From Serratia quinivorans (GTDB lineage Bacteria; Pseudomonadota; Gammaproteobacteria; Enterobacterales; Enterobacteriaceae), in assembly GCF_946227985.1 (NCBI RefSeq), contig NZ_CAMKGL010000012.1, positions 1-64,000 of the forward strand: a DNA stretch of 64,000 nt, written 5' to 3'. This document shows, piece by piece, positions 25,106 to 34,453 of this stretch (positions within the stretch are counted from its first letter, which is position 1; each line of letters starts with the position of its first letter). Made by a program: the position numbers and the translations under genes. The notes beneath the pieces are model-generated. The model ran no database searches and was not told where the DNA came from. It saw nothing but the letters and a program-made list of their open reading frames with translations.

Positions 25106-25218
25106 GTTGTCTGCAAGACAGGGAATTCTGATGGCAGCCTCCCGCCCCTGCCGTTCGCCGCAGTTTTCAGCAAAGCGAACACGGCTTAAGCGGACGCACC
25201 GAAACGCAGAAATTCTGC

Positions 25219-25256
25219 TTGACCGGATCGCTCGCTCTCCCTATAGTACCGCCCCG
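25219..25256 (+). promoter_or_regulatory. Promoter of the second tRNA-Ser
   Basis: TTGACC at 25219, exactly 17 bases, TATAGT at 25242, then the GC-rich discriminator ACCGCCCCG. Same layout as the first copy but a different upstream sequence. Confidence 0.78.
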
Positions 25257-25287
25257 TTGCAGCAGTGAGCACGCAACGACAAAATAC

Positions 25288-25377
25288 GGTGAGGTGTCTG
25301 AGTGGCTGAAGGAGCACGCCTGGAAAGTGTGTATACGCGTAAGTGTATCGAGGGTTCGAACCCCTCCCTCACCGCCA
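25288..25377 (+). tRNA. tRNA-Ser (anticodon GGA), copy 2
   Basis: Ninety bases with the same structure as copy 1; anticodon GGA in CTGGAAA. The acceptor stem is fully Watson-Crick (GGTGAGG with CCTCACC). The copies share the tRNA plus about 40 downstream bases including the terminator, while the promoters are unrelated, so the duplicated unit runs from just before the tRNA to the end of the terminator. Confidence 0.97.
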
Positions 25378-25389
25378 TATTTTACGAGA

Positions 25390-25417
25390 AAGCCTGAACG
25401 CAAGTTCAGGCTTTTTT
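25390..25417 (+). terminator. Terminator of tRNA-Ser copy 2
   Basis: AAGCCTGAAC-GCAA-GTTCAGGCTT followed by TTTT; identical to the first copy. Confidence 0.9.
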
Positions 25418-25434
25418 GTTATCTGCAATCGCCC

Positions 25435-25791
25435 TCAGTGCGTGTGGCTAGCCACCATGGATGGCTGCATCACGGCGCGGCGCCAGTCGCCCGGGGTTTG
25501 ACCATAGTGGCGTTTAAAACTGCGATTGAAGGACTGCTGCGAGTCAAAGCCGAGTGAGATCGCCACGCTGACGATCGGTTCGCCGCTGTTGGCCAGGCGC
25601 TCTGCCGAGACCCTCAGCTTCTGCATGCGAATATACTCTCCCAACGCGTAGCCGGTCTGGCGTTTGAACATTCGCTGCAGGTGCCATTTGGAATACCCCG
25701 CGCGGCCCGCTACGGTATTGATATCCAGCTTCTCTTCCAGATTGTTATCAATCCACTCAATCAAATCAGTAATAAAACCCGTGCTGTTCAT
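25435..25791 (-). CDS. rarA: RarA-like AraC/XylS activator
   Basis: The 118-residue protein is a bare AraC DNA-binding domain: two helix-turn-helix units (AGRAGYSKWHLQRMFKRQTG and ISLGFDSQQSFNRSFKRHYG) with no ligand domain, as in MarA, SoxS, RamA and RarA. It is divergent from oqxA, and an OqxR-like repressor gene follows oqxB, the exact order of the Klebsiella rarA-oqxAB-oqxR locus. Such proteins raise multidrug efflux when their level rises. The naming rests on synteny. Confidence 0.88.
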   Translation of the reverse strand: MNSTGFITDLIEWIDNNLEEKLDINTVAGRAGYSKWHLQRMFKRQTGYALGEYIRMQKLRVSAERLANSGEPIVSVAISLGFDSQQSFNRSFKRHYGQTPGDWRRAVMQPSMVASHTH

Positions 25792-25858
25792 GCTGACGCT
25801 CCCATGACTTGGCAGGTAGATCCGCTGCCCGATGTCATTACGTTGCAGCAGTTTCGCA

Positions 25859-25887
25859 TTAAATGCAATTTTTATTATTGCATTTAA
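25859..25887. promoter_or_regulatory. Perfect 11-7-11 palindrome in the rarA-oqxA gap
   Basis: TTAAATGCAAT-TTTTATT-ATTGCATTTAA, 68 bases upstream of the rarA start and 200 upstream of oqxA. It is a strong candidate operator for OqxR or RarA; which one is not decided by sequence. Confidence 0.6.
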
Positions 25888-26086
25888 CTGAGAGGCACTT
25901 CTATAATCCAGCCAATTAATGTAACCGATATTGATACATTAATGTGACAACAATGTGTTTCAAAACCTAACCGTTGCACCAATGACCGGTGCAACCGCTC
26001 TGCCGCCGGTCACAGGCCAGGGAAGTTACCCGGATAACAGGGCCGGGTGTATCGCCAGATCGTGCTTACTACTGGAAAGAAAAATA

Positions 26087-27274
26087 ATGCCAAGCCAGCC
26101 AAACCCATTGTTTCATTCACACCGTCGCCAAAGCGGCATCGGTATCAGCACACGCCTCTCTGCCGTCGCGTTGCTGGTCGCTCTGCTGGCCGGGTGTGAC
26201 AACAGCGCCGCTCAAAATGCGGCTCCCCCACCACCGGCCGTCAGCACCGCCGACGTAGTGATAAAACCCATCAGTCAATGGGATGCTTTTAACGGTCGGA
26301 TCGAGGCGGTGCAAAGCGTCCAGCTACGGCCACGGGTTTCCGGCTATATCGATAAAGTGAATTACACCGAAGGCGATGAAGTGAAAAAAGGCCAGGTGCT
26401 GTTCACCATCGACGATCGTACCTACCGCGCCGCTCGTGAGCAGGCACAGGCCGAACTGGTTCGGGCACGCAATCAGGCGGCACTGGCCCGCAGCGAATCC
26501 GGCCGTACCGAGAAACTGATCGGCAGCCAGGCGATATCGACCGAGGTGTGGGAACAACGCCGTTCCTCTGCCGCGCAGGCGCAGAGCAACGTATTGGCGG
26601 CTCAGGCCCAATTCGATCTGGCGCAACTGAACCTCGATTTTACCCGAGTGATTGCGCCGATTGACGGGCGCGCCAGTCGCGCGATGATCACCGCCGGTAA
26701 CCTGGTGACCACCGGCGACAGTGCCAGTGTACTCACCACGCTGGTGTCGCTCGACAAGGTTTACGTCTATTTCGACGTCGATGAAGCCACTTTTCTGCGT
26801 TACCAAAACGATGGGCGGCGCACGACAAAGCTGCCGGTGAAGGTCGGGTTGGTCGGTGAAGACGGCTATCCACACCAGGGCATTGTTGATTTTACCGACA
26901 ACCAGCTGAACGCCGGTACCGGCACTATTCGCATGCGCGCCCTGCTGGAAAATGCTGAGCGCCGCTTCACTCCAGGGTTATTCGCCCGGGTGCAGATGCC
27001 CGGCAGTGCCGAGTTCAATGCCATGTTGATCAACGATAAATCGGTAATGACCGATCAGGATCGCAAGTTTGTTTATATCGTCGATAAGGACGGCAAGGCG
27101 CAACGACGCGATATCGAAGTGGGCCGGGTAGCTGGCGGGCTACGTATTGTACAGAAGGGGCTGGCTGCCGGTGACCGGGTGATCGTCGACGGCATGCAAA
27201 AAGTGTTTATGCCGGGTATGCCGGTCGCTGCCAAAAACGTGGCGATCAACGCCGACGCTTCCGCACTTAACTAA
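26087..27274 (+). CDS. oqxA: OqxA-like periplasmic adaptor (RND efflux)
   Basis: The 395-residue lipoprotein has a signal sequence with lipobox LLAGC (C near 35), then the hairpin and barrel of membrane fusion proteins. It follows OqxA closely: SISQWDAFNGRIEAVQSVQL, VSGYIDKVNYTEGDEVKKGQ, LNLDFTRVIAPIDGRASRA and the end VFMPGMPVAAKNVA. The ATG at 26087 gives MPSQPNPLF; upstream in-frame ATGs lack a site and would precede a normal signal peptide. In Serratia the cognate system may be named SdeXY. It links the inner-membrane pump to TolC, which is not encoded here. Confidence 0.9.
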   Translation: MPSQPNPLFHSHRRQSGIGISTRLSAVALLVALLAGCDNSAAQNAAPPPPAVSTADVVIKPISQWDAFNGRIEAVQSVQLRPRVSGYIDKVNYTEGDEVKKGQVLFTIDDRTYRAAREQAQAELVRARNQAALARSESGRTEKLIGSQAISTEVWEQRRSSAAQAQSNVLAAQAQFDLAQLNLDFTRVIAPIDGRASRAMITAGNLVTTGDSASVLTTLVSLDKVYVYFDVDEATFLRYQNDGRRTTKLPVKVGLVGEDGYPHQGIVDFTDNQLNAGTGTIRMRALLENAERRFTPGLFARVQMPGSAEFNAMLINDKSVMTDQDRKFVYIVDKDGKAQRRDIEVGRVAGGLRIVQKGLAAGDRVIVDGMQKVFMPGMPVAAKNVAINADASALN

Positions 27275-27297
27275 GCCCCAGTAAAGGATCCTGATCC

Positions 27298-30200
27298 ATG
27301 GACTTTTCCCGTTTTTTCATCGACCGGCCGATATTTGCCGCGGTACTGTCGATTCTGATTTTTGTCGGCGGTGTTATTGCCATCCCGCTGCTGCCGATCA
27401 GCGAATATCCGGACGTGGTGCCGCCCAGCGTGCAGGTGCGTGCCCAATACCCCGGCGCTAACCCGAAAGAGATCGCTGAAACGGTGGCAACCCCGCTGGA
27501 AGAGGCGATCAACGGCGTCGAAAACATGATGTACATGAAGTCGGTGGCCGGTTCTGACGGCGTGCTGGTCACCACCGTCACCTTCCGCCCAGGAACAGAC
27601 CCCGATCAGGCACAGGTTCAGGTGCAAAACCGCGTGGCGCAGGCCGAAGCACGCCTGCCGGAAGACGTGCGGCGGCAAGGGGTGACAACCCAGAAGCAAT
27701 CCCCGGCCCTGACGCTGGTGGTCCATCTGGTTTCCCCTTCCGGTAAATACGATTCGCTCTACCTGCGTAACTACGCCACTCTGAAGGTCAAGGATGAGCT
27801 GGCCCGCCTGCCCGGCATCGGTCAGGTACAGATTTTCGGTGCCGGTGAGTACGCCATGCGTATTTGGCTCGATCCGAACAAGGTGGCCTCACGCGGGCTG
27901 ACCGCTTCTGATGTGGTCTCTGCCATGCAGGAGCAGAACGTACAGGTTTCTGCCGGGCAACTGGGTGCGGAACCGATGCCGACCCGCAGCGATTATCTGC
28001 TGTCAATCAATGCGCAGGGGCGCCTGCAGACCGAGGAAGAGTTCGGCAATATTATCCTCAAGAGCGGCGACAACGGCGAAGTCGTTCGCCTGCGCGACGT
28101 CGCACGCATTGAAATGGGCTCCGGCAGCTACGCGCTGCGTGCCCAGCTCAATAATAAGGACGCGGTGGGGATTGGTATCTTCCAGGCTCCGGGGGCCAAT
28201 GCTATCGAGCTGTCCAACGCGGTGCGGGCCAAAATGGCCGAGTTGTCGACCCGCTTTCCGGACGGCATGAGCTGGCAATCACCGTACGACCCGACGGTAT
28301 TCGTGCGCGATTCGATCAGCTCGGTGGTAGATACCCTGCTTGAAGCGGTGCTGCTGGTGGTACTGGTGGTCATTCTGTTTCTGCAAACCTGGCGTGCGTC
28401 TATCATTCCACTGCTGGCCGTACCGATCTCCATCGTCGGTACTTTTGCGGCGCTCTATCTGTTGGGCTTTTCGCTCAATACGCTGAGCCTGTTCGGACTG
28501 GTGCTGGCCATCGGTATCGTGGTCGATGATGCCATCGTGGTGGTGGAGAACGTCGAGCGTAATATCGAAGAGGGTCTGTCACCGCTGGCGGCGGCGCACC
28601 AGGCAATGCGTGAAGTATCCGGCCCGATTATCGCCATCGCCGTCGTGCTGTGCGCAGTGTTCGTGCCAATGGCGTTTCTGTCCGGCGTCACCGGCCAGTT
28701 TTATAAGCAGTTCGCCGTGACTATCGCCATTTCGACCGTGATCTCGGCTATCAACTCGCTGACCCTGTCACCGGCGTTGGCGGCGTTGCTGTTGAAACCG
28801 CATGGCGCACCGAAAGACATGCCATCACGCCTGATTGATCGCTTGTTCGGCTGGCTGTTCCGTCCGTTTAACCGCTTCTTTGCCAGCAGCTCACAACGTT
28901 ATCAACGTGGGGTTTCCCGGGCGCTGGGCAAACGCGGCGCGGTATTTGTGGTGTACGTGCTGCTGCTGTGCGCTGCCGGGGTGATGTTTAAAACCGTGCC
29001 CGGTGGATTCATCCCGACGCAGGACAAGCTTTATTTGATTGGTGGCGTGAAAATGCCTGAGGGCGCGTCGCTGGAGCGCACCGACGCGGTGATCCGCAAG
29101 ATGAGCGCCATCGGCCTGAGCGTCGATGGGGTGACGGATGCGGTCTCCTTCCCCGGGTTGAATGCATTGCAATTTACCAATACGCCCAACACCGGCACCG
29201 TGTTCTTTGCGCTGGAGTCCTTAAGCACCCGCACCCGCAGCGCGGCGCAGATCAATGCCGAGATTAACGCCAAGATTTCGCAGATCCAGGAAGGGTTTGC
29301 GTTCTCGATTATGCCGCCACCGATCCTCGGTATCGGCCAGGGTTCCGGTTACTCCCTGTATATTCAGGACCGTGCCGGTCTGGGTTATGGCGCGCTGCAA
29401 ACCGCAATCAACACCATGTCGGGCGCGATCATGCAAACTCCGGGCATGGGCTTCCCGATCTCGTCTTATCAGGCCAATGTACCGCAGCTGGACGCGAAGA
29501 TTGACCGCGACAAGGCCAAGGCGCAAGGGGTGCCGCTCAATGCCCTGTTCAGCACCTTGCAGACCTATCTCGGTTCGTCTTATATCAATGACTTCAACCG
29601 CTATGGCCGCACCTGGAAGGTGATGGCGCAGGCCGACGGTCAGTTCCGCGACAGCGTGGAAGATATCGCCAACCTGCGCACCCGCAACGATAAGGGGGAA
29701 ATGGTGCCGATTGGCAGCATGGTCAGCATCAGCACCACCTACGGCCCGGATCCGGTGATCCGTTACAACGGCTTCCCGGCGGCAGATCTGATTGGTGATG
29801 CCGATCCGCGAGTGCTGTCATCGTCACAAGCCATGAGCGAACTGACGGTCATGGCCAGCAAGCTGTTGCCGAACGGCATGAACATTCAGTGGACCGACCT
29901 GAGCTATCAGCAGTCCACCCAGGGCAATGCGGCCATTATTGTCTTCCCGGTGGCGGTGCTGTTGGCCTTCCTGGCGCTGGCAGCATTGTACGAAAGCTGG
30001 ACGCTGCCATTGGCGGTGATCCTGATCGTGCCGATGACCATGCTGTCGGCACTGTTCGGGGTCTGGTTGACCGGCGGTGATAACAACGTGTTCGTACAGG
30101 TGGGGCTGGTAGTGTTGATGGGCCTGGCCTGCAAGAACGCCATTTTGATCGTCGAGTTCGCCCGTGAACTGGAGCTACAGGGCAAAAGTATTATGGAAGC

Positions 30201-30444
30201 GGCGCTGGAAGCCTGTCGTCTGCGACTACGGCCGATTGTAATGACCTCCATCGCCTTTATCGCCGGGACTATTCCGTTGATCCTCGGACATGGTGCCGGC
30301 GCCGAGGTTCGTGGCGTCACCGGCATCACGGTATTCTCCGGCATGCTGGGCGTCACACTGTTTGGGCTGTTCCTGACTCCGGTGTTCTACGTTACTCTGC
30401 GCCGTATGGTGACACGCAAAACACGGCAACCCGTGGCGGAATAA
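27298..30444 (+). CDS. oqxB: OqxB-like RND multidrug efflux pump
   Basis: The 1048-residue inner-membrane transporter begins MDFSRFFIDRPIFAAVLSIL, as OqxB does. Helix 4 carries GIVVDDAIVVVENVERN (the two proton-relay aspartates), and the end has GLACKNAILIVEFA with the relay lysine. Twelve membrane helices and two large periplasmic loops are expected. OqxB exports quinolones, nitrofurans, chloramphenicol, dyes and detergents with protons. It starts 23 bases after oqxA. In Serratia literature a similar pump is SdeY. Confidence 0.93.
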   Translation: MDFSRFFIDRPIFAAVLSILIFVGGVIAIPLLPISEYPDVVPPSVQVRAQYPGANPKEIAETVATPLEEAINGVENMMYMKSVAGSDGVLVTTVTFRPGTDPDQAQVQVQNRVAQAEARLPEDVRRQGVTTQKQSPALTLVVHLVSPSGKYDSLYLRNYATLKVKDELARLPGIGQVQIFGAGEYAMRIWLDPNKVASRGLTASDVVSAMQEQNVQVSAGQLGAEPMPTRSDYLLSINAQGRLQTEEEFGNIILKSGDNGEVVRLRDVARIEMGSGSYALRAQLNNKDAVGIGIFQAPGANAIELSNAVRAKMAELSTRFPDGMSWQSPYDPTVFVRDSISSVVDTLLEAVLLVVLVVILFLQTWRASIIPLLAVPISIVGTFAALYLLGFSLNTLSLFGLVLAIGIVVDDAIVVVENVERNIEEGLSPLAAAHQAMREVSGPIIAIAVVLCAVFVPMAFLSGVTGQFYKQFAVTIAISTVISAINSLTLSPALAALLLKPHGAPKDMPSRLIDRLFGWLFRPFNRFFASSSQRYQRGVSRALGKRGAVFVVYVLLLCAAGVMFKTVPGGFIPTQDKLYLIGGVKMPEGASLERTDAVIRKMSAIGLSVDGVTDAVSFPGLNALQFTNTPNTGTVFFALESLSTRTRSAAQINAEINAKISQIQEGFAFSIMPPPILGIGQGSGYSLYIQDRAGLGYGALQTAINTMSGAIMQTPGMGFPISSYQANVPQLDAKIDRDKAKAQGVPLNALFSTLQTYLGSSYINDFNRYGRTWKVMAQADGQFRDSVEDIANLRTRNDKGEMVPIGSMVSISTTYGPDPVIRYNGFPAADLIGDADPRVLSSSQAMSELTVMASKLLPNGMNIQWTDLSYQQSTQGNAAIIVFPVAVLLAFLALAALYESWTLPLAVILIVPMTMLSALFGVWLTGGDNNVFVQVGLVVLMGLACKNAILIVEFARELELQGKSIMEAALEACRLRLRPIVMTSIAFIAGTIPLILGHGAGAEVRGVTGITVFSGMLGVTLFGLFLTPVFYVTLRRMVTRKTRQPVAE

Positions 30445-30464
30445 TTCGCCTGCCATAGCCACAA

Positions 30465-30492
30465 AAAAGCCCGGCGTTTAAACCGGGCTTTT
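30465..30492 (+). terminator. Terminator between oqxB and oqxR
   Basis: AAAAGCCCGG-CGTTTAAA-CCGGGCTTTT then CTTTG; symmetrical enough to serve both convergent genes. Confidence 0.85.
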
Positions 30493-30527
30493 CTTTGTCT
30501 TATGTTTAATACCGCAGCTACCGCAGA

Positions 30528-31013
30528 CTATTTTTCTGCTGTCTCTTCGTCTTTCACGTCCTGCATTGCATATGCCGCGCAGGCACGCTTGTCGCCCCGC
30601 TCCAGCTCAGCCAGAGAATCCGCCACCGTATAGCGCGCCAGCACGTTCAGCGATGCCTCTTCCGCTTCGTTCACCACCGACTTGAAATACCAGCAGGCGT
30701 TGGCACTGACCAGGCAACGCGCCGGCCCTTCCGGTCGAGCGGCCCAAATGCGTTTATCTTCAATAACGGACAGATAGATATCCCGCAGGGTGATCTGCTC
30801 CGCCGGGCGGCCCAGGTGAATTGAGCCGTTACGGCCCAGGGTCGAAACAATGATGCCATTTTTGGTCAAGGGCACCATCAGCTTGCGGATAAAGCTAGGG
30901 TTGGCTTCCAGACCGGCGGCAAGCACCGCACTGGTCGAACGCACGCCCAGCTTTTCAGCCACGGCCACGCTAAGTACCATTTGCATTGCAGTCGGAAAGC
31001 GAAAATCTAACAT
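30528..31013 (-). CDS. oqxR: OqxR-like Rrf2-family repressor
   Basis: The 161-residue Rrf2 protein starts at the ATG at 31013 (MLDFRFPTAMQMVLSVAVAE), behind GGAGACAGAGA; the longer frame from 31094 adds non-family residues. The winged helix includes NPSFIRKLMVPLTKNGI and the wing LGRNGSIHLGRPAEQI. Two cysteines (ARCLVSANACWYFK) match OqxR and may sense redox or ligand. Klebsiella OqxR represses rarA and oqxAB, and its loss gives drug resistance. It is convergent with oqxB. The intact frame suggests normal repression. Confidence 0.9.
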   Translation of the reverse strand: MLDFRFPTAMQMVLSVAVAEKLGVRSTSAVLAAGLEANPSFIRKLMVPLTKNGIIVSTLGRNGSIHLGRPAEQITLRDIYLSVIEDKRIWAARPEGPARCLVSANACWYFKSVVNEAEEASLNVLARYTVADSLAELERGDKRACAAYAMQDVKDEETAEK

Positions 31014-31216
31014 GTTTTTATCTCTGTCTCCGGGAGACCAAATACCTGGACTGGGCCGGTGCGAGATGACGCCATCACACCCACTCAACTGCACAATAAT
31101 ATAACAAACACTGTTGCACTATTGAAGGTATGCCCGGATAAATCGCACGGATACATTAGGTCGGAAGTCACGTCAGAACTGGCCTGGGGATAAAACGGTG
31201 GGGATGAAGAATACAG

Positions 31217-31288
31217 AAACCCGCGTCAATATTAATGCCGCTCGCTTAACTGCGTTAAACGATCAGAACTAACACTGCCCGCGGGTTT
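31217..31288 (-). other. Structured spacer downstream of ycfJ (inverted repeat with long loop)
   Basis: AAACCCGCG at 31217 and CGCGGGTTT at 31280 are perfectly complementary; the 54-base loop contains TTAAC-TGC-GTTAA. It could be the ycfJ 3' end or a short RNA. There is only a weak T-run, so no firm terminator call. Confidence 0.4.
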
Positions 31289-31304
31289 AATTCTTGTCTG
31301 TTGA

Positions 31305-31841
31305 TTAGGCTTTATTCAGCACCAGTTGGCCGCTTTTATCCAGCGGGATCTGGGTACCGGGATCGTGATCCATGCGGATCTTGCCCTGCTGAGTGCCAAT
31401 CTTGTAGGTCACGTCGTAACCCAGCATTTTCTGTGATTTGTCGTAGACCGTTCTGCAACGCTGCTGCGTGCTGGTGGTGCTGTCGTTATTCTGCATCGCA
31501 CCCTGTACCTGGTTACCGGCGTAACCGCCGCCCAAGGCACCCACCACCGTCGCCACATCACGACCACGACCACCACCGAACTGATGGCCAATAACGCCAC
31601 CGGCTACTGCACCCAGAACCGAACCGGCAATGCGGTTCTCATCCTGCACTGGCGCACGATGAGTGACGGTCACATTGCGGCATTCCTGACGCGGTGTTTT
31701 GATGGTTTCTTTGATCGGCGTTGCGGCAATAACCTGCGCGTACTGCGGACCTGAAGAAAAAACATCAAGACTGGCCACCGCAGCAATACCCAGAGCGGCT
31801 GCAATACCAATACCCACACCGGCTAACATTGACTTGTTCAC
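31305..31841 (-). CDS. ycfJ: Glycine-zipper 2TM domain protein YcfJ
   Basis: The GTG at 31841 behind CAGGAGGATTT yields VNKSMLAGVGIGIAAALG, matching E. coli YcfJ (MNKSML...); 178 aa. An N-terminal membrane helix or signal is followed by a glycine-zipper (GSVLGAVAGGVIGHQFGGG, VVGALGGGYAGNQVQG) and a C-terminal DUF. Two cysteines flank the zipper. It is a cell-envelope protein tied to biofilm stress in E. coli. Stands alone between two gaps. Confidence 0.92.
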   Translation of the reverse strand: MNKSMLAGVGIGIAAALGIAAVASLDVFSSGPQYAQVIAATPIKETIKTPRQECRNVTVTHRAPVQDENRIAGSVLGAVAGGVIGHQFGGGRGRDVATVVGALGGGYAGNQVQGAMQNNDSTTSTQQRCRTVYDKSQKMLGYDVTYKIGTQQGKIRMDHDPGTQIPLDKSGQLVLNKA

Positions 31842-32156
31842 AGGAAATCCTCCTGAAAGTGTTACCACGCATTTGTACCGGGGATTTTACCGACATTGCA
31901 CCGCGCTTATTATTTTGCGCATTGGCGGCACGTGGTATTCCGGTTTACGGCGTGCGCGACGCGCCGTCTGTAAACAAGATAAAGTCTGCACAATGTTCCA
32001 GAACCTCGCAATAAGACAATGTGACCAATGATGCTGGAAATCGCCCCTACCCCCATTGTTTAGGAGGAATCTTAAGACTTTTACCCATAGTCACGGGACA
32101 TTGTGCTGAATAATCAGCCCGTAACTGCCCCATCGCACGGGGACCGGCATAAAAAA
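31842..32156. other. Gene-free region between ycfJ and ndh
   Basis: About 315 bases with the ycfJ promoter expected near 31870-31950. No supported ORF; the short frames here overlap the ycfJ start and lack ribosome sites. Confidence 0.45.
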
Positions 32157-32182
32157 ACCCACGCGGGCGAACCGGCGTGGGT
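32157..32182 (-). terminator. Terminator of ndh
   Basis: Minus-strand ACCCACGC-CGGTTCGCCC-GCGTGGGT followed by seven T residues. Confidence 0.85.
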
Positions 32183-32201
32183 GGGTCAAGATCGGCAACT
32201 A

Positions 32202-33506
32202 TCAGTGCATTTTCAACCGCGGGCGGATCACCCGGTTGATGCCGCCGACCAGCATCATCAGGCCGGTTTTAATATAACCGTGTAAAGCCACCTGGTGCAT
32301 ACGGTACAGCGAGATATAGACGAAGCGCGCAATGCGGCCTTCAACCATCATCGAACCGCGCATCAGGTTGCCCATCAGGCTGCCAACGGTGCTGAAGCGG
32401 GACAGAGACACCAGCGAACCGTGGTCTTTATACACGTAAGGCTTCAGCGTCTGGCCGTTCATCAGCGCCAGAATGTTGGTAAAGCAGCGGGATGCCATCT
32501 GGTGCGCCGACTGGGCGCGTGGTGGCACAAAGCCACCGCCCTCTTTCGGACAGGAAGCACAGTCACCGATAGCGAAGATATTCGGATCGCGCGTGGTCTG
32601 CAGCGTGGGTTCCACCACCAGCTGATTAATGCGGTTGGTTTCCAGCCCGGCGATGTCCTTCATAAAGTCCGGCGCCTTGATACCGGCCGCCCACACCATC
32701 AGATCGGCATCAATAAATTCGCCGCCCTTGGTGTTCAACCCCTTGGCATCCGCGCTGGTGACCATGGTGTTGGTCAAGACGCGCACGCCCAGTTTGTTCA
32801 ATTCCTGATGCGCAGCGGCGGAAATACGCGGCGGCAACGCAGGCAGAATACGCTCGCCCGCTTCGACCAGCGTCACGTTCAGCGCGCTGTTGTCCAGGCC
32901 TTCAAAACCATAGCTGTGCAGTTGCTTCACCGCGTTATGCAGCTCGGCAGACAGTTCCACCCCGGTGGCGCCACCGCCAACGATGGCAATATTCACCCGC
33001 TCTTTTTGCCCTGGCTGTGCCGAGAACTTGAGGAACAGGTTCAGCATTTCGTTGTGGAAACGACGCGCCTGGTGCGGGTTGTCCAGGAAAATACAGTGAT
33101 CTTTCACGCCGGCAGTACCGAAATCGTTCGAGGTGCTACCCAGCGCCATCACCAGGATGTCATAAGGCAGTTCACGCGCAGGAACCAGTTCAGCGCCGTG
33201 CTCATCGCAGATTTGCGCCAACTGCAGGGTTTGCGTTTCACGATTAATGTTGGTCAGCGAACCCAGCTGGAAGCTGAAAGAGTGATTGCGCGCATGTGCC
33301 AGATAGCTCAGCGCGTCGACGCCGTCATCAAGGGAGCCGGTTGCTACTTCATGCAGCAAAGGTTTCCACAGATGGCTGTGATTGCGGTCTACCAGCGTAA
33401 TTTCTGCTTTGTGCTTACGACCGAGTTTATGGCCCAGGCTGGTCGCCAGTTCCAGACCACCGGCACCACCACCGACAATGACGATTTTTTTCTTTGGCGT
33501 TGTCAA
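32202..33506 (-). CDS. ndh: NADH dehydrogenase II (non-proton-pumping)
   Basis: The 434-residue flavoprotein passes electrons from NADH to quinone at the inner face of the membrane. The FAD site is [14 protein letters not shown]; the NADH site is [17 protein letters not shown]; a second FAD contact is AIGDCASCP. The C-terminal segment ([20 protein letters not shown]) is the membrane-attachment region. Promoter and FNR control are described at 33642. Confidence 0.96.
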   Translation of the reverse strand: MTTPKKKIVIVGGGAGGLELATSLGHKLGRKHKAEITLVDRNHSHLWKPLLHEVATGSLDDGVDALSYLAHARNHSFSFQLGSLTNINRETQTLQLAQICDEHGAELVPARELPYDILVMALGSTSNDFGTAGVKDHCIFLDNPHQARRFHNEMLNLFLKFSAQPGQKERVNIAIVGGGATGVELSAELHNAVKQLHSYGFEGLDNSALNVTLVEAGERILPALPPRISAAAHQELNKLGVRVLTNTMVTSADAKGLNTKGGEFIDADLMVWAAGIKAPDFMKDIAGLETNRINQLVVEPTLQTTRDPNIFAIGDCASCPKEGGGFVPPRAQSAHQMASRCFTNILALMNGQTLKPYVYKDHGSLVSLSRFSTVGSLMGNLMRGSMMVEGRIARFVYISLYRMHQVALHGYIKTGLMMLVGGINRVIRPRLKMH

Positions 33507-33641
33507 AATAACCCCCTAAATGTGAACCAATTGTTGCCTAAGGGTAAATAAATAATATCCTTAGAATACATAGGGTTCGCTTAAAATAAACCTGCTATCT
33601 GAAGTCAGAATAGCATGTGGGGTTATTTGGTCATACCAAAA

Positions 33642-33655
33642 TTGATGTACATCAA
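33642..33655. promoter_or_regulatory. FNR site upstream of ndh
   Basis: TTGATGTACATCAA, a perfect FNR consensus palindrome 136 bases upstream of the ndh start. E. coli ndh is repressed by FNR without oxygen. Confidence 0.88.
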
Positions 33656-33838
33656 ACTTTTTTGGTTAAAGCCTGGACGAAGGGAAATTTTGAGGATTGT
33701 GATTCAAATAGTTAGCGCGAGATCACAGTTTTAAATTTTGGCCCTCAACGGGAAAAACGGGGCTTTCAGGCAAAGAAATGCCGCAATTCTTGCCTGTTCA
33801 GAACAATCATTGCGGCGCTGTCGGGCGTTATGAAACTG

Positions 33839-34381
33839 TTAAGGCAGAGTCTTGAATGCCTTGATGCGTTGCAGATGTGGCGACAGGTTTTTGAACTTGT
33901 GGGTCTGCTGTTCATCCCAGACAATTTCATAGTATTTATGCAACAGTTCAGCACTGAGCTGACTGTCCAGCACCTCGTCGTGGCGGGAAAGCACCGCCAG
34001 ACAGCGATCGCGATTTTTCTCACGGAAGTCTTCCACGCACTTGGTGGCGATATCGCGATACTCTTCCGGCCGGTCGATTTTGCCTTGCATATGTTGTTCA
34101 GGAGACAAATTGGGGTTGAAGATCACCTGGCGGATACCGCACAGAAAGCCGATACGTTCGGCCCAAAAACCCCCGAGGCCCACTCCGCAGATCAGCGAAT
34201 GTTTATCTCCTCCCTGCTGAACCGCCTTGTCCACTTCTTTCAACAAATGCTGCATGTCATGGCGTGGGTGCAAGGTGCTGTAACTGATAAAGCGTACGTC
34301 AGGATCGATAAACTGTAGCTGTAATACCTTTTCATGATTGCCGGGACTGGTGGAATCAAAGCCATGTAAATAGATAATCAT
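33839..34381 (-). CDS. ycfP: YcfP, esterase-like UPF0227 protein
   Basis: The 180-residue small alpha/beta-hydrolase-like protein starts [18 protein letters not shown]. The usual nucleophile position reads [11 protein letters not shown], so the serine is replaced by leucine in the G-x-x-x-G elbow, as in E. coli YcfP. A catalytic role is therefore doubtful. It follows nagZ by 72 bases and ends the nagZ-ycfP run. Confidence 0.93.
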   Translation of the reverse strand: MIIYLHGFDSTSPGNHEKVLQLQFIDPDVRFISYSTLHPRHDMQHLLKEVDKAVQQGGDKHSLICGVGLGGFWAERIGFLCGIRQVIFNPNLSPEQHMQGKIDRPEEYRDIATKCVEDFREKNRDRCLAVLSRHDEVLDSQLSAELLHKYYEIVWDEQQTHKFKNLSPHLQRIKAFKTLP

Positions 34382-34453
34382 CTGGATCCTCGCAACAAAC
34401 GGAGGGCCGCACCGCAGCCCTCATCATTTACGCCGCACTACGACGTCCTGGGT

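Noticed and set aside
25167-25403. 78-codon minus-strand frame across the second tRNA-Ser
   Set aside because: It reads through the tRNA antisense strand; a well-known spurious annotation type ([15 protein letters not shown]...).
32295-33551. 418-codon plus-strand frame opposite ndh
   Set aside because: Antisense to a canonical ndh; His/Gln/Arg-rich product is typical of a shadow frame.
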